A stretch of 64,000 bases of DNA from Cryptomeria japonica. Its lineage: Eukaryota > Streptophyta > Pinopsida > Cupressales > Cupressaceae. The stretch spans positions 340,360,502-340,424,501 of the forward strand of contig NC_081414.1 of NCBI RefSeq assembly GCF_030272615.1. The letters run 5' to 3'. The position numbers were made by a program, and so were the translations under genes. Positions 11,831-25,896 of this stretch are shown here, in pieces. The notes under the pieces were generated by a model. It ran no database searches, had not been told where the DNA came from, and worked only from the letters and a program-made list of their open reading frames with translations. Each line of letters starts with the position of its first letter. Position 1 is the stretch's first letter.

Positions 11831-13509
11831 TTCTTCATGGGCACAAACCCCCACCACCAAAAGGTCTAGTTGGGTGGGTATACCTAAGGCATGGTCCATT
11901 TTTGGCTCCTCACTTGCCGGAACACTCATCGACATACCCTACCAATAGTGTCCCTTAGGTGCCCTAAGTGTACAAAAGTGACAAACTTTGCTGGGATATT
12001 TATTTGAATTTGGGGCACCTATATATGATCCCTCTAAAGCTACAAGACCATGAGAGGACCCTCTACAATAGCCTAACTCAGATTTTGAAGACTCCAAGTG
12101 GTTTTTTTAGGGAAGCAATTTTTCTGTTGATGCAAAAACTATCAGAGACATTCAATAGAAAGGTAGCCTATGTCAGATGATGATGATGATGATGAATACT
12201 CCTTCTAAATTGTCAAACTCTTCAACACAAATCAATAACATTCACTCACTTCCATCTCTTGACAAGGGGTGACCTTACTCACCATATGCAACTTTGTCAT
12301 TTTGACACTAAATGGCTTATGTAGCCTTACAAACATGTCAAGACTGATCCAAATAGCCCATTTCAACTATCCAAAAGCCTATTCAACCTAGATAGACCCA
12401 TTTGACCAACTTTGACCATTAGGGCCTAATAGGTCTATGAAGTATAGTTGTGGCTCAAATGGCCTTACATCAACATCAAATTGAACAAACCACATAAAAC
12501 AAACATGAAAACATTAACCATGGCCTTATTACATTGATTATGAATATTTTGTTCTTATAGGCCTCTTGGGACTACAAATGAGGGATTTGTCAAACACACC
12601 CCTCCAAGCACTTCACAACTCCAACAATGGATCAAACACCTTTCATATGATCTACACAAATTCCAACAACCTGGTGCACATCATCCACACAAACTCAACT
12701 ACTTAGGGACATCTTTCTCCCAACTCACCTATTCTATTAGGTGTCAACCCTTCACTGACTCACAATACCTCTCACAAGTCCACATGTTACTCAAAGGGCT
12801 TCAATACCATAAAACACACCCATTCTCATTAACCCTCATCCAACCATTGACTCACACTCAAATAGGACAAATCAACATGTATGAGATATCCATAAACCAA
12901 TGTACTTCTGGAACTCTTAAAAGGACCACTCAACATATAATTCCATGGGTCTTTACCCTCCCAACCACCCAAAGGTCAAAGGAAGATTCATTGTTGCAAC
13001 ACTGTCTTTTTGTGATAGTCTCAAACACTTAAGATAGTCACTCCTTTCATGGCCATTCTTCTTCTCAACACCCTCAAACATTAATGATGATGAAAGTGGT
13101 CCTACTTACACCTTCCACCTACTCCAAAATCCATACCAAGCTCATTCCCAATCTTATTAGTGGACTAACTCAATTTGCTATCAATTGTGATAGTTAATAC
13201 AATGTTTAGGACAGTCAACAAGTATGTGTCATTTGTCATGTTTGTGAGGGATCCAACCCTGGGTACACACTTAGAACATCCACATAGACCCTTCCAAAGT
13301 TTCTCCACTCTAGAATCTCACCAAATCATCTATTCCTTGGTTTACAAAATGCACAACTGCAATCCACCGTCTTATGATGACAATCATAGATGAGGGTTTA
13401 AGACAGCCAAATATTTTGATTGTTTAATGAAAGTATGGACACACCATGACTTGGATCATGTATATAAGTCTCCCTCACACCATATTACTCCTTAAATACT
13501 CTTCCAATG
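11831..13509. other. No recognised gene; short (GAT)n at about 12178-12196
   Basis: CA-rich low-complexity sequence with short open frames (for example 12784-13032) that show no domain. A short GATGAT run lies near 12178-12196. Some wording (GATAGT...GGACAGTCA near 13190) recurs at about 14625, so the repeat block to the right may extend into this region in more diverged form. Confidence 0.45.
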
Positions 13510-15590
13510 ATCTTAATTTGTGAGTATACCCTTGCAAACACCACCAAAGTTTTGATTTCTCGGACTGAGACACATAAATCAGCCTTTTGCACTCAACTTG
13601 CATGTGCCAAATGTGTCATGAAACCTTGAAATCATTGGTAGACAAAGAAATACATATTTAAAAGGTTTTTAATCCATTGGATGGTGTTTCAATCATGTAT
13701 ATAAATATTTTTACATTTTTCTATCTTGGATTACCCTAGTTTGGGGTTTTGACAGCTTTTTGGAAAAACAAGATATGTTCTTCTACAATGCACCAAATTA
13801 AATGAAACAACTTGGAAAAGGAAGAATACTCATTCAAGAATCATAAAAAATAAGTTTTCAAATCAAATGAATAAGACTTGTCAATGAACAACTCCATGGA
13901 GTAGACCATCACGTGGAGAAACTCAAAAAAGTGCAGTAGCTTTCAAGATTTTTATTGATTTTTCCTTAATACATTCAACAACAACCTTTATTTGACCTTC
14001 CCAAGGTCTATTTATGCATCCACATGGTGATTAAAACTTCTCCAACTAAATTTCAAACCATATGTACGTTGGGTACAATAATGCAACTTTTGTGTAAATG
14101 ACAACTTGATAATTTTTGTGACAATATTTTGCAACATTTACAACTTTGACCTTAGACAAACCTATGACCCCCAAAAAATAAAAATAGGTCCAAATGGACA
14201 TAATAACATCTTCACATCACATTTTACATCAAAATCGGCCATTTAGACACCTTGAGCACTCTTTGACAACTTTTTACAACTTTAGAGCAATTTTGAGCAA
14301 TTTTGCCAATATGAGTAACATGCCTAGATACACCTTCAAATATCTTCCTTGATACAACTTCAAATATTTCCAACATGCCTATACAAGGCTCTCTCTACCC
14401 TTCCAATCACCCAAATGGACATGACAACATTTATTTTAATTTTTTGACTTTAGGATAGTCATATATAATGTGGGAACATTCACATTTTATATGGACACTT
14501 CTCTCCCATGACACTTCTACTATTGGCAATGAAGACAGAGAAATATTTCACTACACCCCTGACATCAAACCTAACCAAAAAACTCATTTCCAAGTCTACA
14601 AGACAGTGATGTAACCCACTATCAACCTATGACAGTCATTGTGTTTTGTGGACAGTCATAAAGCATTAAGGTTAGATTGGTTCTAATAACTATTAACCTC
14701 TTGGAATATGTTGGGAACTCCCTTGTACACCTCCCACTTCCACCACAAGACCACTAAAAGACCCTTGGAGCATTTACACCACTCAAAACTCCTTTCATAC
14801 ACTGTGTTCTCAGACCGAGACACATAAATCAATCTTTTGCATTCAAATTACACGTGCCAAATGTATCATGGAGACCTGCCACCAACACAAAATGAAAGAG
14901 AACAATAACATACATGATTCCACCCATTTTGGGGATTTTACAATGATTACAAATAAAGTTCTACATTTTGTTTTCTCACTATCAACCCTAGGAAGGGTTT
15001 TGGACAATTTTGACAAAAAATAAGATATCTCTCTCAAAAATCAATGAAATCAAATGCTACAAAAGAGGAATCAAATTAAATTCATTCCTTATCAATATCC
15101 AATCGATTTATTAGGTGAATCATTGAGTTTAGACATAGATAAATGAACAAAATTAGATTGTTATGTGGTAGAATACTTAGAAAATGTAGTAAACTTCAAC
15201 TTTTTATTGGTTTTCTCCTTAACACATGGTATTCCAACCCTACATAGAATGAGGAAATGCATTTATATATTCTTTCCAATCCTCCTCAACATCCATAAAT
15301 ACCCTTAAACACTTTTTGAACCAAATGTATGATGGAGACCAAAGTTGACAACCTTTGACAACTTTCACATGACAACTTTTAGACATAATTGATAATTTTG
15401 AACTTAGACAAACATATGACCCCCAAAACATCAAAATAGGTCAAAATGGACATATCACATCACATTTTACATCAAAATGTACCATTTAGACACCTTGAGC
15501 ACTCTTTGACAACTTTTTACAACGTTTGAGCAATTTTGCCAATATGAGAAACCTATGATTAGACATAACAGATATTGGTCTAGATGACCT
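13510..15590. repeat. Tandem duplication of a unit of about 1.25 kb
   Basis: Several landmarks recur at one constant offset. GAGACACATAAATCA with CATGTGCCAAATGTGTCATG at about 13565-13620 matches 14815-14870. The AACCTATGACCCCCAAAA block at about 14163 matches 15415. ATTTAGACACCTTGAGCACT at about 14240 matches 15487. A GGGTTTTGACA block near 13745 matches one near 14995. All offsets are about 1250 bp. No coding function is apparent. Confidence 0.75.
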
Positions 15591-15722
15591 TATTACATAA
15601 AAAATGATCATAATTGACCTTATTTACATTGATAATCCATCAAAACACTTGTCTTCCATATTTGACCTCATGGAGGCTTGATGAGTAAGGAGGTGCTCTT
15701 GCACCAATATATATAAAATTTT

Positions 15723-15958
15723 GCATCTAAATATGCACATTACAACTCATTGTTGTTTTTATATACAAAGTTTAGCATCTAAGTATTCACATTACAACTC
15801 ATTGATGTTTTTATTTACAAAATTTAGCATCTACTTATGCACATTACAACTCATTGATGTTTTTATATACAAAATTTGGCATCTACTTATGCACATTACA
15901 ACTCATTGACGTTTTTATATACAAAATTTGGCATCTACATATGCACATTACAACTCAT
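15723..15958 (+). repeat. 52-bp tandem repeat, about 4.5 copies
   Basis: Units start GCATCTACTTATGCACATTA at 15723, 15775, 15827, 15879 and 15931, exactly 52 bp apart, each containing CAACTCATTGATGTTTTTAT. The array lies just beyond the 3' end of the minus-strand transposase-like gene. Confidence 0.9.
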
Positions 15959-16073
15959 ATGCACGTAGAGAACCTCCAAAAAAGAAAAGTTACAACATTT
16001 TGCAAAAGATGTATACAACATTGTCAAAATTGTTCTACCATATTGTAGAATTATTCTTCTAGATGGCCCAAAA

Positions 16074-19000
16074 TCAATCAAGTGAACCTTCTGGATCATC
16101 TCTAACCCTTAGTGTCTCAAGTATTGCCTCATGGTCAGATTCATGAACTTTCCACAAATTCTTGTTAAGAGGTCTACCACGATATTTAATTAATTGAATA
16201 TTTGTTGCAACAAGAAGGTTTGAGTAATGAATAATATGTCTATGTGTCTCAAAGTCCTCAAACAACCAAGCATTAGAATTTTTGATAGGGTACCTCCATT
16301 TTATAGAAGGATAAGTTAATGCCAAAATCAATATAATGAATGATAAATAAATGAGTTTAATAGGTCTTAATACAACTCAACACAACAATGGTACCTTCTA
16401 AGCCATGTCCCTATCACAACAATGCATCCTATTGGGTACTCAATACCCTCTCCATCAATGACTGTAGAAGTTAATTTCTTTTTGGCCTCAATAAAATGAC
16501 ACAAAAAGTAACTCGTTCCTTCTTCATTGTTCTCATCCATAATAACTGCATATACATGACCTGCATTTAATAGAAGGATATAATTTAATACCAAAATCAG
16601 CATAAAGAACTAATAAATTGAGCTTAAAATTGATTTTACTCAAGTACCAAATTGCAACCCTTTACCTGGTTCAACTAGGTTTGATACATGGTCAAAATCA
16701 ACTGATGCTTAAATGTGGTTCATTTGTAGTGCTCTAGGAAGTTGATATGTATGTAGGGTTTGCAAAGGTCTACAAGACCATTGGTCAAACCACTCTTTTG
16801 ATTCACATTCATCCCACACAAAATACATACACGAAGAGAAAAAGCATGCAATGTGTCTAGTATAAATAACTAGTGATGCTGCATTTGAACTTCTAAATGA
16901 ATGCATGTCACTTGATCTTGTAAGTGTACAACAATCTAGATAGTTTTCAATGTTAAATTCACGTATTAACTAAAAATATATAGAAACCATAGACTTACCT
17001 GCATTACCTCGTCCCATCGTAGAGTTACACCATTGCACAATTGTTTTTGCATCTATTAACACTATACCACCTTCGTGCTTCAATTTCTCTCTAGTAAGAG
17101 CTCTTTTCACACATGCTCCCGCACCATCATGCTCTCCCTTTCCATGCCCTACCCCAGTGAAATTCAAAAAATGTTGCACATCACTTGTCACATGCATCCT
17201 AGTCAACTATTAGAACATCCTCACATTCTTGAATTGTGCAGTGCATTTGTCCAACCATATTAAGTGTTGGTTGTATCTTATATCTCATTTCCTTAAACTA
17301 TCATAGAAGACTGTAAATCATCCTTGCACAAACTCTGAGGAATGAGTATGATCATCACTGATATAGAAGTGATATTCTCTTATAACATTTATGTCCTTGG
17401 TGCTATCATGTGCATGCATGAATGCTATGTGTACAAACATTGTAACTTGTGTAGAGTGGCAATACATAGGTTGTACTTCATTTTGCGGCTTTAGTGTATG
17501 ATTCTCAGCAAAATCAATGACAAAGACAATAGTGCTGAGTGGGAAAGTGTCCTTACACAACTTGAATTGCTCATCTAACCACCTAGCTCTATTTGTGTGA
17601 CCTATGTACTCATACACTAGTTTCTCTTGAAACATCTTCATAAAATAAGCTACGCATATATACCTTTGCACTAACTCACACCTCTTTAATTCTTTTCCAT
17701 CTTTAACACCATATGTGACTGACTTGTATTTTCCAATAGAAACTAGTTCCTTACCAATTTCATGTGTGCTATCCAAATGTAGGCATCTATGCAACTGTTG
17801 CAAACCACCACATGTAGGACAAAAACCTCTCAAACACATCATCTTGTCTACATAGTACACTTGAAATAAATTCTCTTGGTGACTTAGGAGGTGCTTGTAG
17901 ACAACATTCCTGCAAAACATCGTTAGTGTGCAAAGTACAACATATATAGCGATAAATATCATAATGCATGGAAAATTCAACATGGACCCTACAACAACAT
18001 GTAGTACATGCGTGATTAATCTTAACATAAAATGGTTTTTTCATCTCAAAAAATATTTGACTAATTTTAATCTGAGGAAAGCTTTGAAGAAACCTTTCAA
18101 AAAATTGTGTTTGAGTCATATCTAAATAGTGTTTTGGATGTGGCTCACGATTTCTAATTCCAATTCGCCTTCTAACAACATCTCTTTGGTTGGGTGAAAC
18201 CCTTGTGTTGTCATGCCAATATTTCTCAATTAAAATTATTAGTACATCAACAACAACCTTGTCCTTGCATGGTAGTCTACCTGATAATTCCCAAAGAGAA
18301 TTATTGTTAGGATCCTCAATTTTCTCTCGCCTATCTAAGGCATGGTGTACTGTGGATCTACTTATCCTTAATGACTTGCTTGTTTTTCTTATTAAACGAT
18401 ATTTTTTCATTTCCTTTCCCATTATGGTTGATGTGAGGAAATGATGAGTAACATTAGCATATTTAGTACATGATTTCAAACCAATGGCTTGGTATGCATA
18501 AAAAATATTTCTCACAATGGTTCTTTCACTATTATTTTTGGATGTTCTTAACCCCAAAATTTTCATTATCTCTCTAAATTTCAGGTTTTTAATCATTTCA
18601 ACAACTAATTGGCATCTTCCACTTTGATTTAAGTTTTCAAAATAGTTATTCCAAATTCTTCTACCATTCTTCTACAAGTTCTTTCGAAAATTTAATCATG
18701 CATTGGCTTCACAATATTTTCATCAATGTCTATTAGGAACTTTGGTTTTATACAAATTATTCTAAGAGGTGTTAAGATTGGTGCATGCATCACATCAAAT
18801 TAAAATGGTATATCTTCTTCAATTTCATTAACATGTGCATTCATCACATCATTTTCAAATGGTGTATGTTCATTGCATTCATCATATGCATTTGAATTGG
18901 TGTATGTTGATCATTTTGATTTGGTGCATTCATCATATCAATTTCAATTATTGAATGTTCATAACTTTCATTAGGTGCATTAGATGACATACCTCCATGT

Positions 19001-19077
19001 AATATCCTCATATTATTCCTTTGGCTTTCCTTTACTGCCTCGCTTTATTCATTCATTCCTCTCTTCTTCTTTCCCAT
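16074..19077 (-). pseudogene. Decayed DDE-type transposase-like gene, unclassified family
   Basis: A single minus-strand coding path is visible. It starts at an ATG at 19077 (MGKKKRG, then a degraded N-terminal segment). It runs through an open frame 18596-17787 with a Cys-rich patch (HACTTCCCRVHVEF), shifts frame near 17900, and continues 18028-17318 with a CPTCGG motif. A conserved block TIVFVIDFAENH gives Asp at 17515. After two TGA stops the same frame reads IWLDKCTAQFKN, giving Asp at 17251. After TAA-TAG it continues 17206-16970 with GHGKGEHDGAGACVKRAL, giving Glu at 17134. The spacing D-87-D-38-E fits an RNase H-fold transposase. Further in-line segments (16906-16709, 16603-16367, 16331-16074) may be later exons. 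From memory, similar proteins with the HGKGEHDGAGA motif occur in lower plants and animals; I cannot assign a named superfamily. At least four stops and a frameshift make it non-functional. Confidence 0.6.
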
Positions 19078-19366
19078 TGTTGATATTTATTATCCTACAC
19101 ATAACATCATGATGACAATCCACAATCAAATAGAAAAAAACAACAAATAATAATCATTTTGTTATAATCTAAAGTAACAATGATAAAATAACTTCAAAAA
19201 CAATCCAAAATACAAGACAAATCAATCAATTCAAAGATAAATTGATAAAAAAAATGAAAACCTAACTGTTACTGTCCTAGAAAAGCATGTGCAATTGCAA
19301 TGGGGCCTCCAAACAACTTGCAAAGCTGGTTTTTAAGCCGTTGGGACTAAAATATGAAGATTTTCC

Positions 19367-20014
<648 letters not shown>

Positions 20015-20640
20015 GCTTGGTAAGAGGGTTGAAAAATGACCCTAAGGCTTGCAATCCCATTTTCCCTCCATTTTTGTCCCTTTACATGTTTTTTCATCTT
20101 CCAACATGATTTCTCAACTTTATCATCACCAGGTTTATAAATTATCAAGTGGGTATCTCTAAAATTACCACCATAATCTCACACGTCTTCTAAGCTTTCT
20201 GACGATATAAATTTTTCCATTTTTGAACAACATTAGCATAGTAAACTTTAATTTTCTTTACCAATGCATTGGCAATCCTCACAGACATATGTCTACCATT
20301 TTTTTATAATAAATTTTGATAAAATTGACCAAATTCAAAATAAATAACATATTATTGTTCTACACTAGATTCTATACACTTTTACAAAAATAAGTTTTCA
20401 TTTTCAATTATTTTGATGCAAGTTATGCCCAGCGCACGAACAGGTACCAAATTTTCAGGATGCGGTCACTTCAAAAAATCATAAAAAAAAATACTCAACT
20501 TATCACTCTCTTTTGACAGGTACACAAAATAAGAAATTGTAATGAAGAAGTTTTTTGATCATGAAAATTTCCTTGAACCAATGTGTCAACCAAACAATAT
20601 CATGATAAACAACTCTAAATTTATTCACTATCTCAACATA
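20015..20640. other. No gene seen
   Basis: AT-rich sequence between the palindrome cluster and the LTR-like tail of Copia A. The outer end of the putative transposon and the outer end of A's LTR should both lie here or nearby, but I could not place either one. Confidence 0.4.
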
Positions 20641-21829
20641 TTGTCACACTAAAGATAATATCATCAAAGCTCATCACAAACTAAAATTTGCACTTCTACT
20701 ACTTACATATCATTCCATCTAATTCACTACAATACACACACATTCCATACTTCAACTCATATATCTACACATCTATTTATACAAGGTTATACATTGAAAT
20801 CCTTAACTAGGTAGGCCACAAACAAAATAAACATGAATTACAAAAGTTGGCCACTCGGACCAAAAATACATGATGTAGTCCATTGTAGGAGATTAAGGGG
20901 ACCCAAACACATTGCAACACATCTTCCTAATCTAGTTCCAATGAGCCACAAACACAAATACTTTCTCCAAAGATGATATGAATTGTAACATGTAGAACAA
21001 CAATGAAACATGTTAACTAGTTAGCCCCAAAAAAAACATCACTGAATGCAAGATATTTAGTGTAGATCCACACACACCATAGTGAAACCCATATAAAAAT
21101 TCTAACTCAATCTTCAATGCATATCCAGACCAAAAAGTATGATCCAAATAAGATATACTCCTTGAGTTAGCTAGAGCACAACATAGTTGACAACATTGAA
21201 AAACATAACTTCACTTTCTTATCAAACCAATATTAGAAAACTAAACTAGAACACTATACAAACCATAATAACATGCCCACCAATCTAAAATAATTGAATC
21301 AACATAGTGGAGCATTGCAAGGTATTATTTGAACTAGTCTTGACAAACAACCTCATTGTCAATAAATTACCATAACCAATTACATCATCTAAGGTATTGA
21401 GAACCTAAAAAAATGATAGTGTAACATCCACAAAACACAGTCATTATGTCTAGAACAACAAACCATGAACATCAAGAACTGGAGGAATGAAAAACATTAT
21501 TCCATGAAGATATTTAAATACTTGTTTCCTATATATTAAAACTTCCACTACACCAGCCTTATAGAAACACCTCATACTTACTCAACATTACCAACATATG
21601 ACAAAACAACACCTACACTCTCATTTCCAAACCATCTACAAATTCTGCACAATTGAACAACAACAATGACAACACCAATTAGGTTGACATCAATGCCAAC
21701 AAGTTTGACATCAATGATAATATAAAACAAGTTTCTAATAATCTTTGTCTTTGTCATTGATGACAACACTTGTATCACCAATCAACAATAAACTCATTCC
21801 AATTATAGCTCTCTCTCACATTTATTATA
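20641..21829 (-). mobile_element. Probable 3' LTR of Copia A, outer end undefined
   Basis: It begins on the minus strand directly after a polypurine tract and contains the CATTGATGTCAA wording common to the other Copia LTRs in the window. The expected first bases TG read TA, consistent with one mutation. The matching 5' LTR is missing because A is broken near 39775, so the left limit given here is approximate. Confidence 0.4.
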
Positions 21830-21845
21830 TCTCCCCCCCCCCTTT
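21830..21845 (-). other. Polypurine tract of Copia A
   Basis: On the minus strand: AAAG, a run of G (ten C on +) and AGA, located after the RNase H end and before the LTR-like sequence. The G run is longer than in the other elements here. Confidence 0.7.
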
Positions 21846-22059
21846 GACATAAAGGACAAATGGAACACAACTACAAATAATAAATCTCTACCCAACTATA
21901 GAATTCTCTCTCCCTCTTTTGGGTATGCCTCTGATAACCACAATACTCACTGCTCCCATTAAGAGTATTCCACCTCATCAATCCAATAGTAAAAATATAA
22001 ACCTTGATGCTTTCCTTGGATAGATGCACCACCATTTTGAAGGAGGGGAAACGACCCTG

Positions 22060-24584
22060 AACTTCTATCAAAGATAATCAAATATATCCTTTGCCAAAAC
22101 CTTGGTAAAGATGTCTAAAATTTGATCCTTTGTAAGCACATACTCTAATCTGAATTCCTTTTGTCCAAATTTCTCTCTTAAGAATGATATTGGATAGAAA
22201 TGTGTTTGGTCCTTGAATGCATTACCAAATTCTTTCATATGCTAATTACACTTGTATTATCACACATAATAGGAATTGCTTCATCATACATCACCTTGAT
22301 ATCTCAGAGAGTTTGCTTCATCCACATGACCTGAGTGTAGCAAGATGCTGCTATAATATATTTTGCCTTTGCAATAGATAATGATATTGAATCCTACTTT
22401 TTGCTCAACCAAGAGACCAATCTATCTCCCAAGAAAAATGCACCACCACTTGTACTTCTTCTATCATCAACACATCTAAACCAATCAACATCTGTGTATG
22501 ACTTCAAAGTAAAATGATCATTCTTCTTGTACCACAAACCAAAATCTAGAGTTCCTTTCAGATATCTCAATATCCTTTTCACTACTTGACCATGTGATTT
22601 ATTTGGATTAGCCTTATATCTAATAATCAAGCAGACAACATGCATAATATATTGTCTTGAAGTAGTGAAATACAACAATCCTCCAATAATAGACATGTAT
22701 TATTTCTGATTAACTTCCAAAGACCCATCATCCTTACTTAGCTTACAACTAGTAGCCATAGGATTTCCGACTGGTTTACAGTCCTTGATACCAAAATTCT
22801 TCAACATCTCCTTAATATGTTGGGTCTGAGAAATGAAAATGCCTTCTTCTAACTATGTTACTCGAAGACAAAGGAAAAATAATACTTCACCAATCATTGA
22901 AATTTCAAATTCTTTTTGCATTTCTTCATCAAATATCTTACAAATACTATCATCACCTCCAATTATGATATCATCAACATACACAACAAATATCAATATT
23001 TTTTCATCTTCAACTTTGAAATAAAGAGTGCTATATGTTGTACCTTTCTTGAAATATTGCTACAATAAATATCTATCCAACCTTGCATACCAAGCCTTCT
23101 TGAGTTTGCAGACCATATCCAGATCTTCTGACAACTTAAACCCATTTGGTTGTTCAATATACACTTCTTATTCAAGTTATCCATTCAAGAATGTTGACTT
23201 GACATCCATCTAATATACCTTAAATTTCTTATATGCTACAAATGATAGAAACATCCATATAGCTTCCATCTTAGCTACCAGAGAAAAAATATTTTAAAGT
23301 ATATACCTTTAACTTGTGGATAACCTTTACAAACAAATATTTCCTTGTTCCTTGTGACCTTTCCATCTTCATTTAGCTTATTCTGGAACACTCACTTTTC
23401 TCTTATCACATTCTTGTCAATCGTTCTAGGTAGCAATTTCCATGTTTGATTTTTTTCAATTTGATTAAATTCTTCTTCCATATCTTTCATCCAACCTTCA
23501 TCCTTGCTATCTTTTGCAATTTTTTTTGGCTCCACTTGAGATTGAAAACAATTTTTTATTTTGTTTAATGAGTCTTCTTCTTGAATGAACTCCTTTGTCT
23601 TTATCTCCAATGATTTGTTCTTTTGAATGATTCTTTTGCACATACTTTGCAGGTTTCTTAGGTGCTTGTTTATGTTCCTTCTCTTTTGCATTTGTCTCTT
23701 CTTTATCTTTTGAAACTTTCTTCTCTTTCACAACAATAGGAGTATCTTCTATCTCAATGTCATGTTTGGGTGCCACATGATTCCTTTCTTCACCCATTTT
23801 CACTTTTATACTTTCCATAATCTTCTTCAACCTCTTACTATAACATTGGTAAGCCTCTATTCTTGTAGAGTATCCCAATAATATTCCTTCATCTGATCTT
23901 GCATAAAACTTTCCCAAGTCTTCTTCATCTCTTCTTATGTAGCACTTTCTTCCAAATATTTTGAACTACTTGATAGTAGGTGATGTTTCATGCCATAGCT
24001 CACAAGGTGTATTTGTATTATTCATTCGTACTTGTACCTTGTTAAGAATATAAAGAACAATATGCACAACTTTGCAATACACATTAGGCAGGTCAACATC
24101 TTTCAACATAGTTCTAAACATCTCAATAATAATCCTATTTTTCCTTTCAACAACTCTATTGTGTTAAAAAGTCCTAGGTGCAGATAATTGTCTTCTAATA
24201 CCATGTTCTTCATAAAATTTATCAAATTTATTTTATGTAATTTCTCCCCAGACCTTAAAAAATTGATTTTAGCATCTACTTGATTCTCAACCATAAATTT
24301 GAACATCTTAAATTTATCAAATGGTTCAAAATTTTCCCTTGAGAAAGTAACCCATGTCATTCTAGAAAAATCATCAATAAGAAACATAAAATACCTTTCT
24401 CCATTGAGTCCTCTTGTCCTTGTAGGTCCGCATAGGTCTATATAAATCAACTCCAAAGGCCTCATAGTAGAATATTCTTTGTTCTTGAATATGTTATTTG
24501 TCTATTTCCCATCTATAATTCCTTGCACACTATATTAGTAGGTTTGATGATCTTTTGTAAATCTGTCACAACATGAGTTGAACT
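22060..24584 (-). pseudogene. Copia A: integrase, RT and RNase H remnants
   Basis: Minus-strand segments in canonical Ty1/Copia order. From 24584 the path reads SSTHVVTDLQ..IVCKE, the zinc-binding end before integrase. The integrase core follows at 24465-24103 (PLELIYIDLCGPTRTRG, DDFSRMTWVTF), then the integrase C-terminus and linker at 23917-23507 (DEGILLGYSTR) and the RT start at 23691-23392 (EEEFNQIEKNQTWKLLPR). Degraded RT is at 23213-22700. RNase H is at 22696-22394 (RSTSGGAFFLGDRLVSWLSKK), and its C-terminal part runs to about 22060. The reading frame changes many times, so this copy is inactive. At 24584 it is interrupted by element X and resumes at 32432. Confidence 0.85.
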
Positions 24585-25021
24585 TGTAATGTGGTGAAAA
24601 TTAGGAATTAGGGTTTAAGATAATAATTTAATCACTAAATAGCCCAAATAACACACATACATGAAAATATGATCGAACCCAATAGATCTAGGAGAAATCC
24701 TAATAGGAAAGAGACTAAGATTCTAATTGGATTCAATTGGGTGTAGGGGTGCTGATTAATCCTCTTTCTAAGTTGAATTTGATTGATTGTGAAATTAGGG
24801 TATAATGAGGGATTATTGAAGTGACCTAATTAAAACATTAAGCTAAAAATATCCCACAAAGACACCTATCTAGATTTGAGACAAATAAGATGTCTAAAAC
24901 ATGTCTTGTGAAGCTTGACCTAATTTTTTAGGACAAGGTAGCACAAATCTGCCTTGGTCCTCTAAATTTTTCATTGTCAAAAGATGAGTTGTTCATCATT
25001 GTTGACTCTATTGGTTTTCTT

Positions 25022-25825
25022 TGTTGGAAAATGCACACTCCAATGAGACATTGTAGGTGATTGAAGGTATTGTCATTGATGGCAACCTTACAATTCTATG
25101 ACACCGACAAGGCAATCCATTGACACTAGTAAGATCAAACTCTACACTGACACATAGTCCACCGACATCGGCAGTAAAAGAAAGCATACTGGCACAAAAG
25201 ATGACAGAAATTTTGTTGATAATATATTTTATTTATTATTGTAAAATCATTGTAAGCCGACTTGGCAAGTTGTAAAATTACTCTTATATATAAGAGAGTT
25301 CATTGTAGGTATAATGTAATCATGGAGGAATGTAATTAGGCGAAATAAGGCAGACCTATATGCGAATTATAGGTTAAAGCTTTATGTAAGAAGCAAAGCT
25401 ATAAACCGGTACTCGATCTGGCATAGTAGATGCTATTTTGAAGCAGTACAAGACATTGGATTTATATAATCCATTTTGTAAGTCAGTGAGACTTCCCATT
25501 TTGTAATTGAGCAGTGAGCTCTAGGCACTTGGCCTTCCTGCATGTGCAGGCCCCTATTGTAGCAGCAATATTTTCTTATTGGCCAGTAAGTGAATATTGT
25601 GGGTCACAAATCCCACTGAGGTCTTTCCCACACCGGGTTTCCTCATTAAACTATTGTGTCATGGTGTGTTTTTCATGTGGTTGCTTTTATCTCTATTTAT
25701 TGCATTAGTTTCTGTTTACCGGTATACAGTATTAATATGTTCTACATGTTTTAAGTTAAGAAAATATCTTCACCGGTTAGATACTGATTCACCCCCCCCT
25801 CTTAGTATCTGTGGGAATCCTAACA
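25022..25825 (+). repeat. Left LTR of element 1 (804 bp)
   Basis: Starts TGTTGGAAAATGC and ends GGGAATCCTAACA. It matches 30715-31623 throughout, except that it carries only one copy of a 106-bp segment (about 25096-25201) that is doubled in the right LTR. Confidence 0.95.
25283..25295 (+). promoter_or_regulatory. Probable TATA box in the left LTR of element 1
   Basis: CTTATATATAAGAG in the middle of the LTR, where the retroelement promoter is expected. The same sequence is conserved in the right LTR at about 31081-31094. Confidence 0.6.
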
Positions 25826-25845
25826 ATTGGTATCAGAGCTTGGTC
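25826..25845 (+). other. Primer-binding site of element 1
   Basis: ATTGGTATCAGAGCTTGG directly follows the LTR end. TGGTATCAGAGC is the usual plant Copia site complementary to the 3' end of initiator methionine tRNA. Element 2 and element B have mutated versions at the same place. Confidence 0.9.
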
Positions 25846-25896
25846 CTCTATTTTCAGAAGCCTAACAACTTGAGGAAGATCTTGACACTGGTAAAG

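Noticed and set aside
15723-15958. CRISPR-like array (regular repeats)
   Set aside because: The 52-bp units are contiguous with no variable spacers, and the DNA is plant nuclear in character.
15721-16048. Repetitive plus-strand open frames
   Set aside because: Translations of the 52-bp tandem array.
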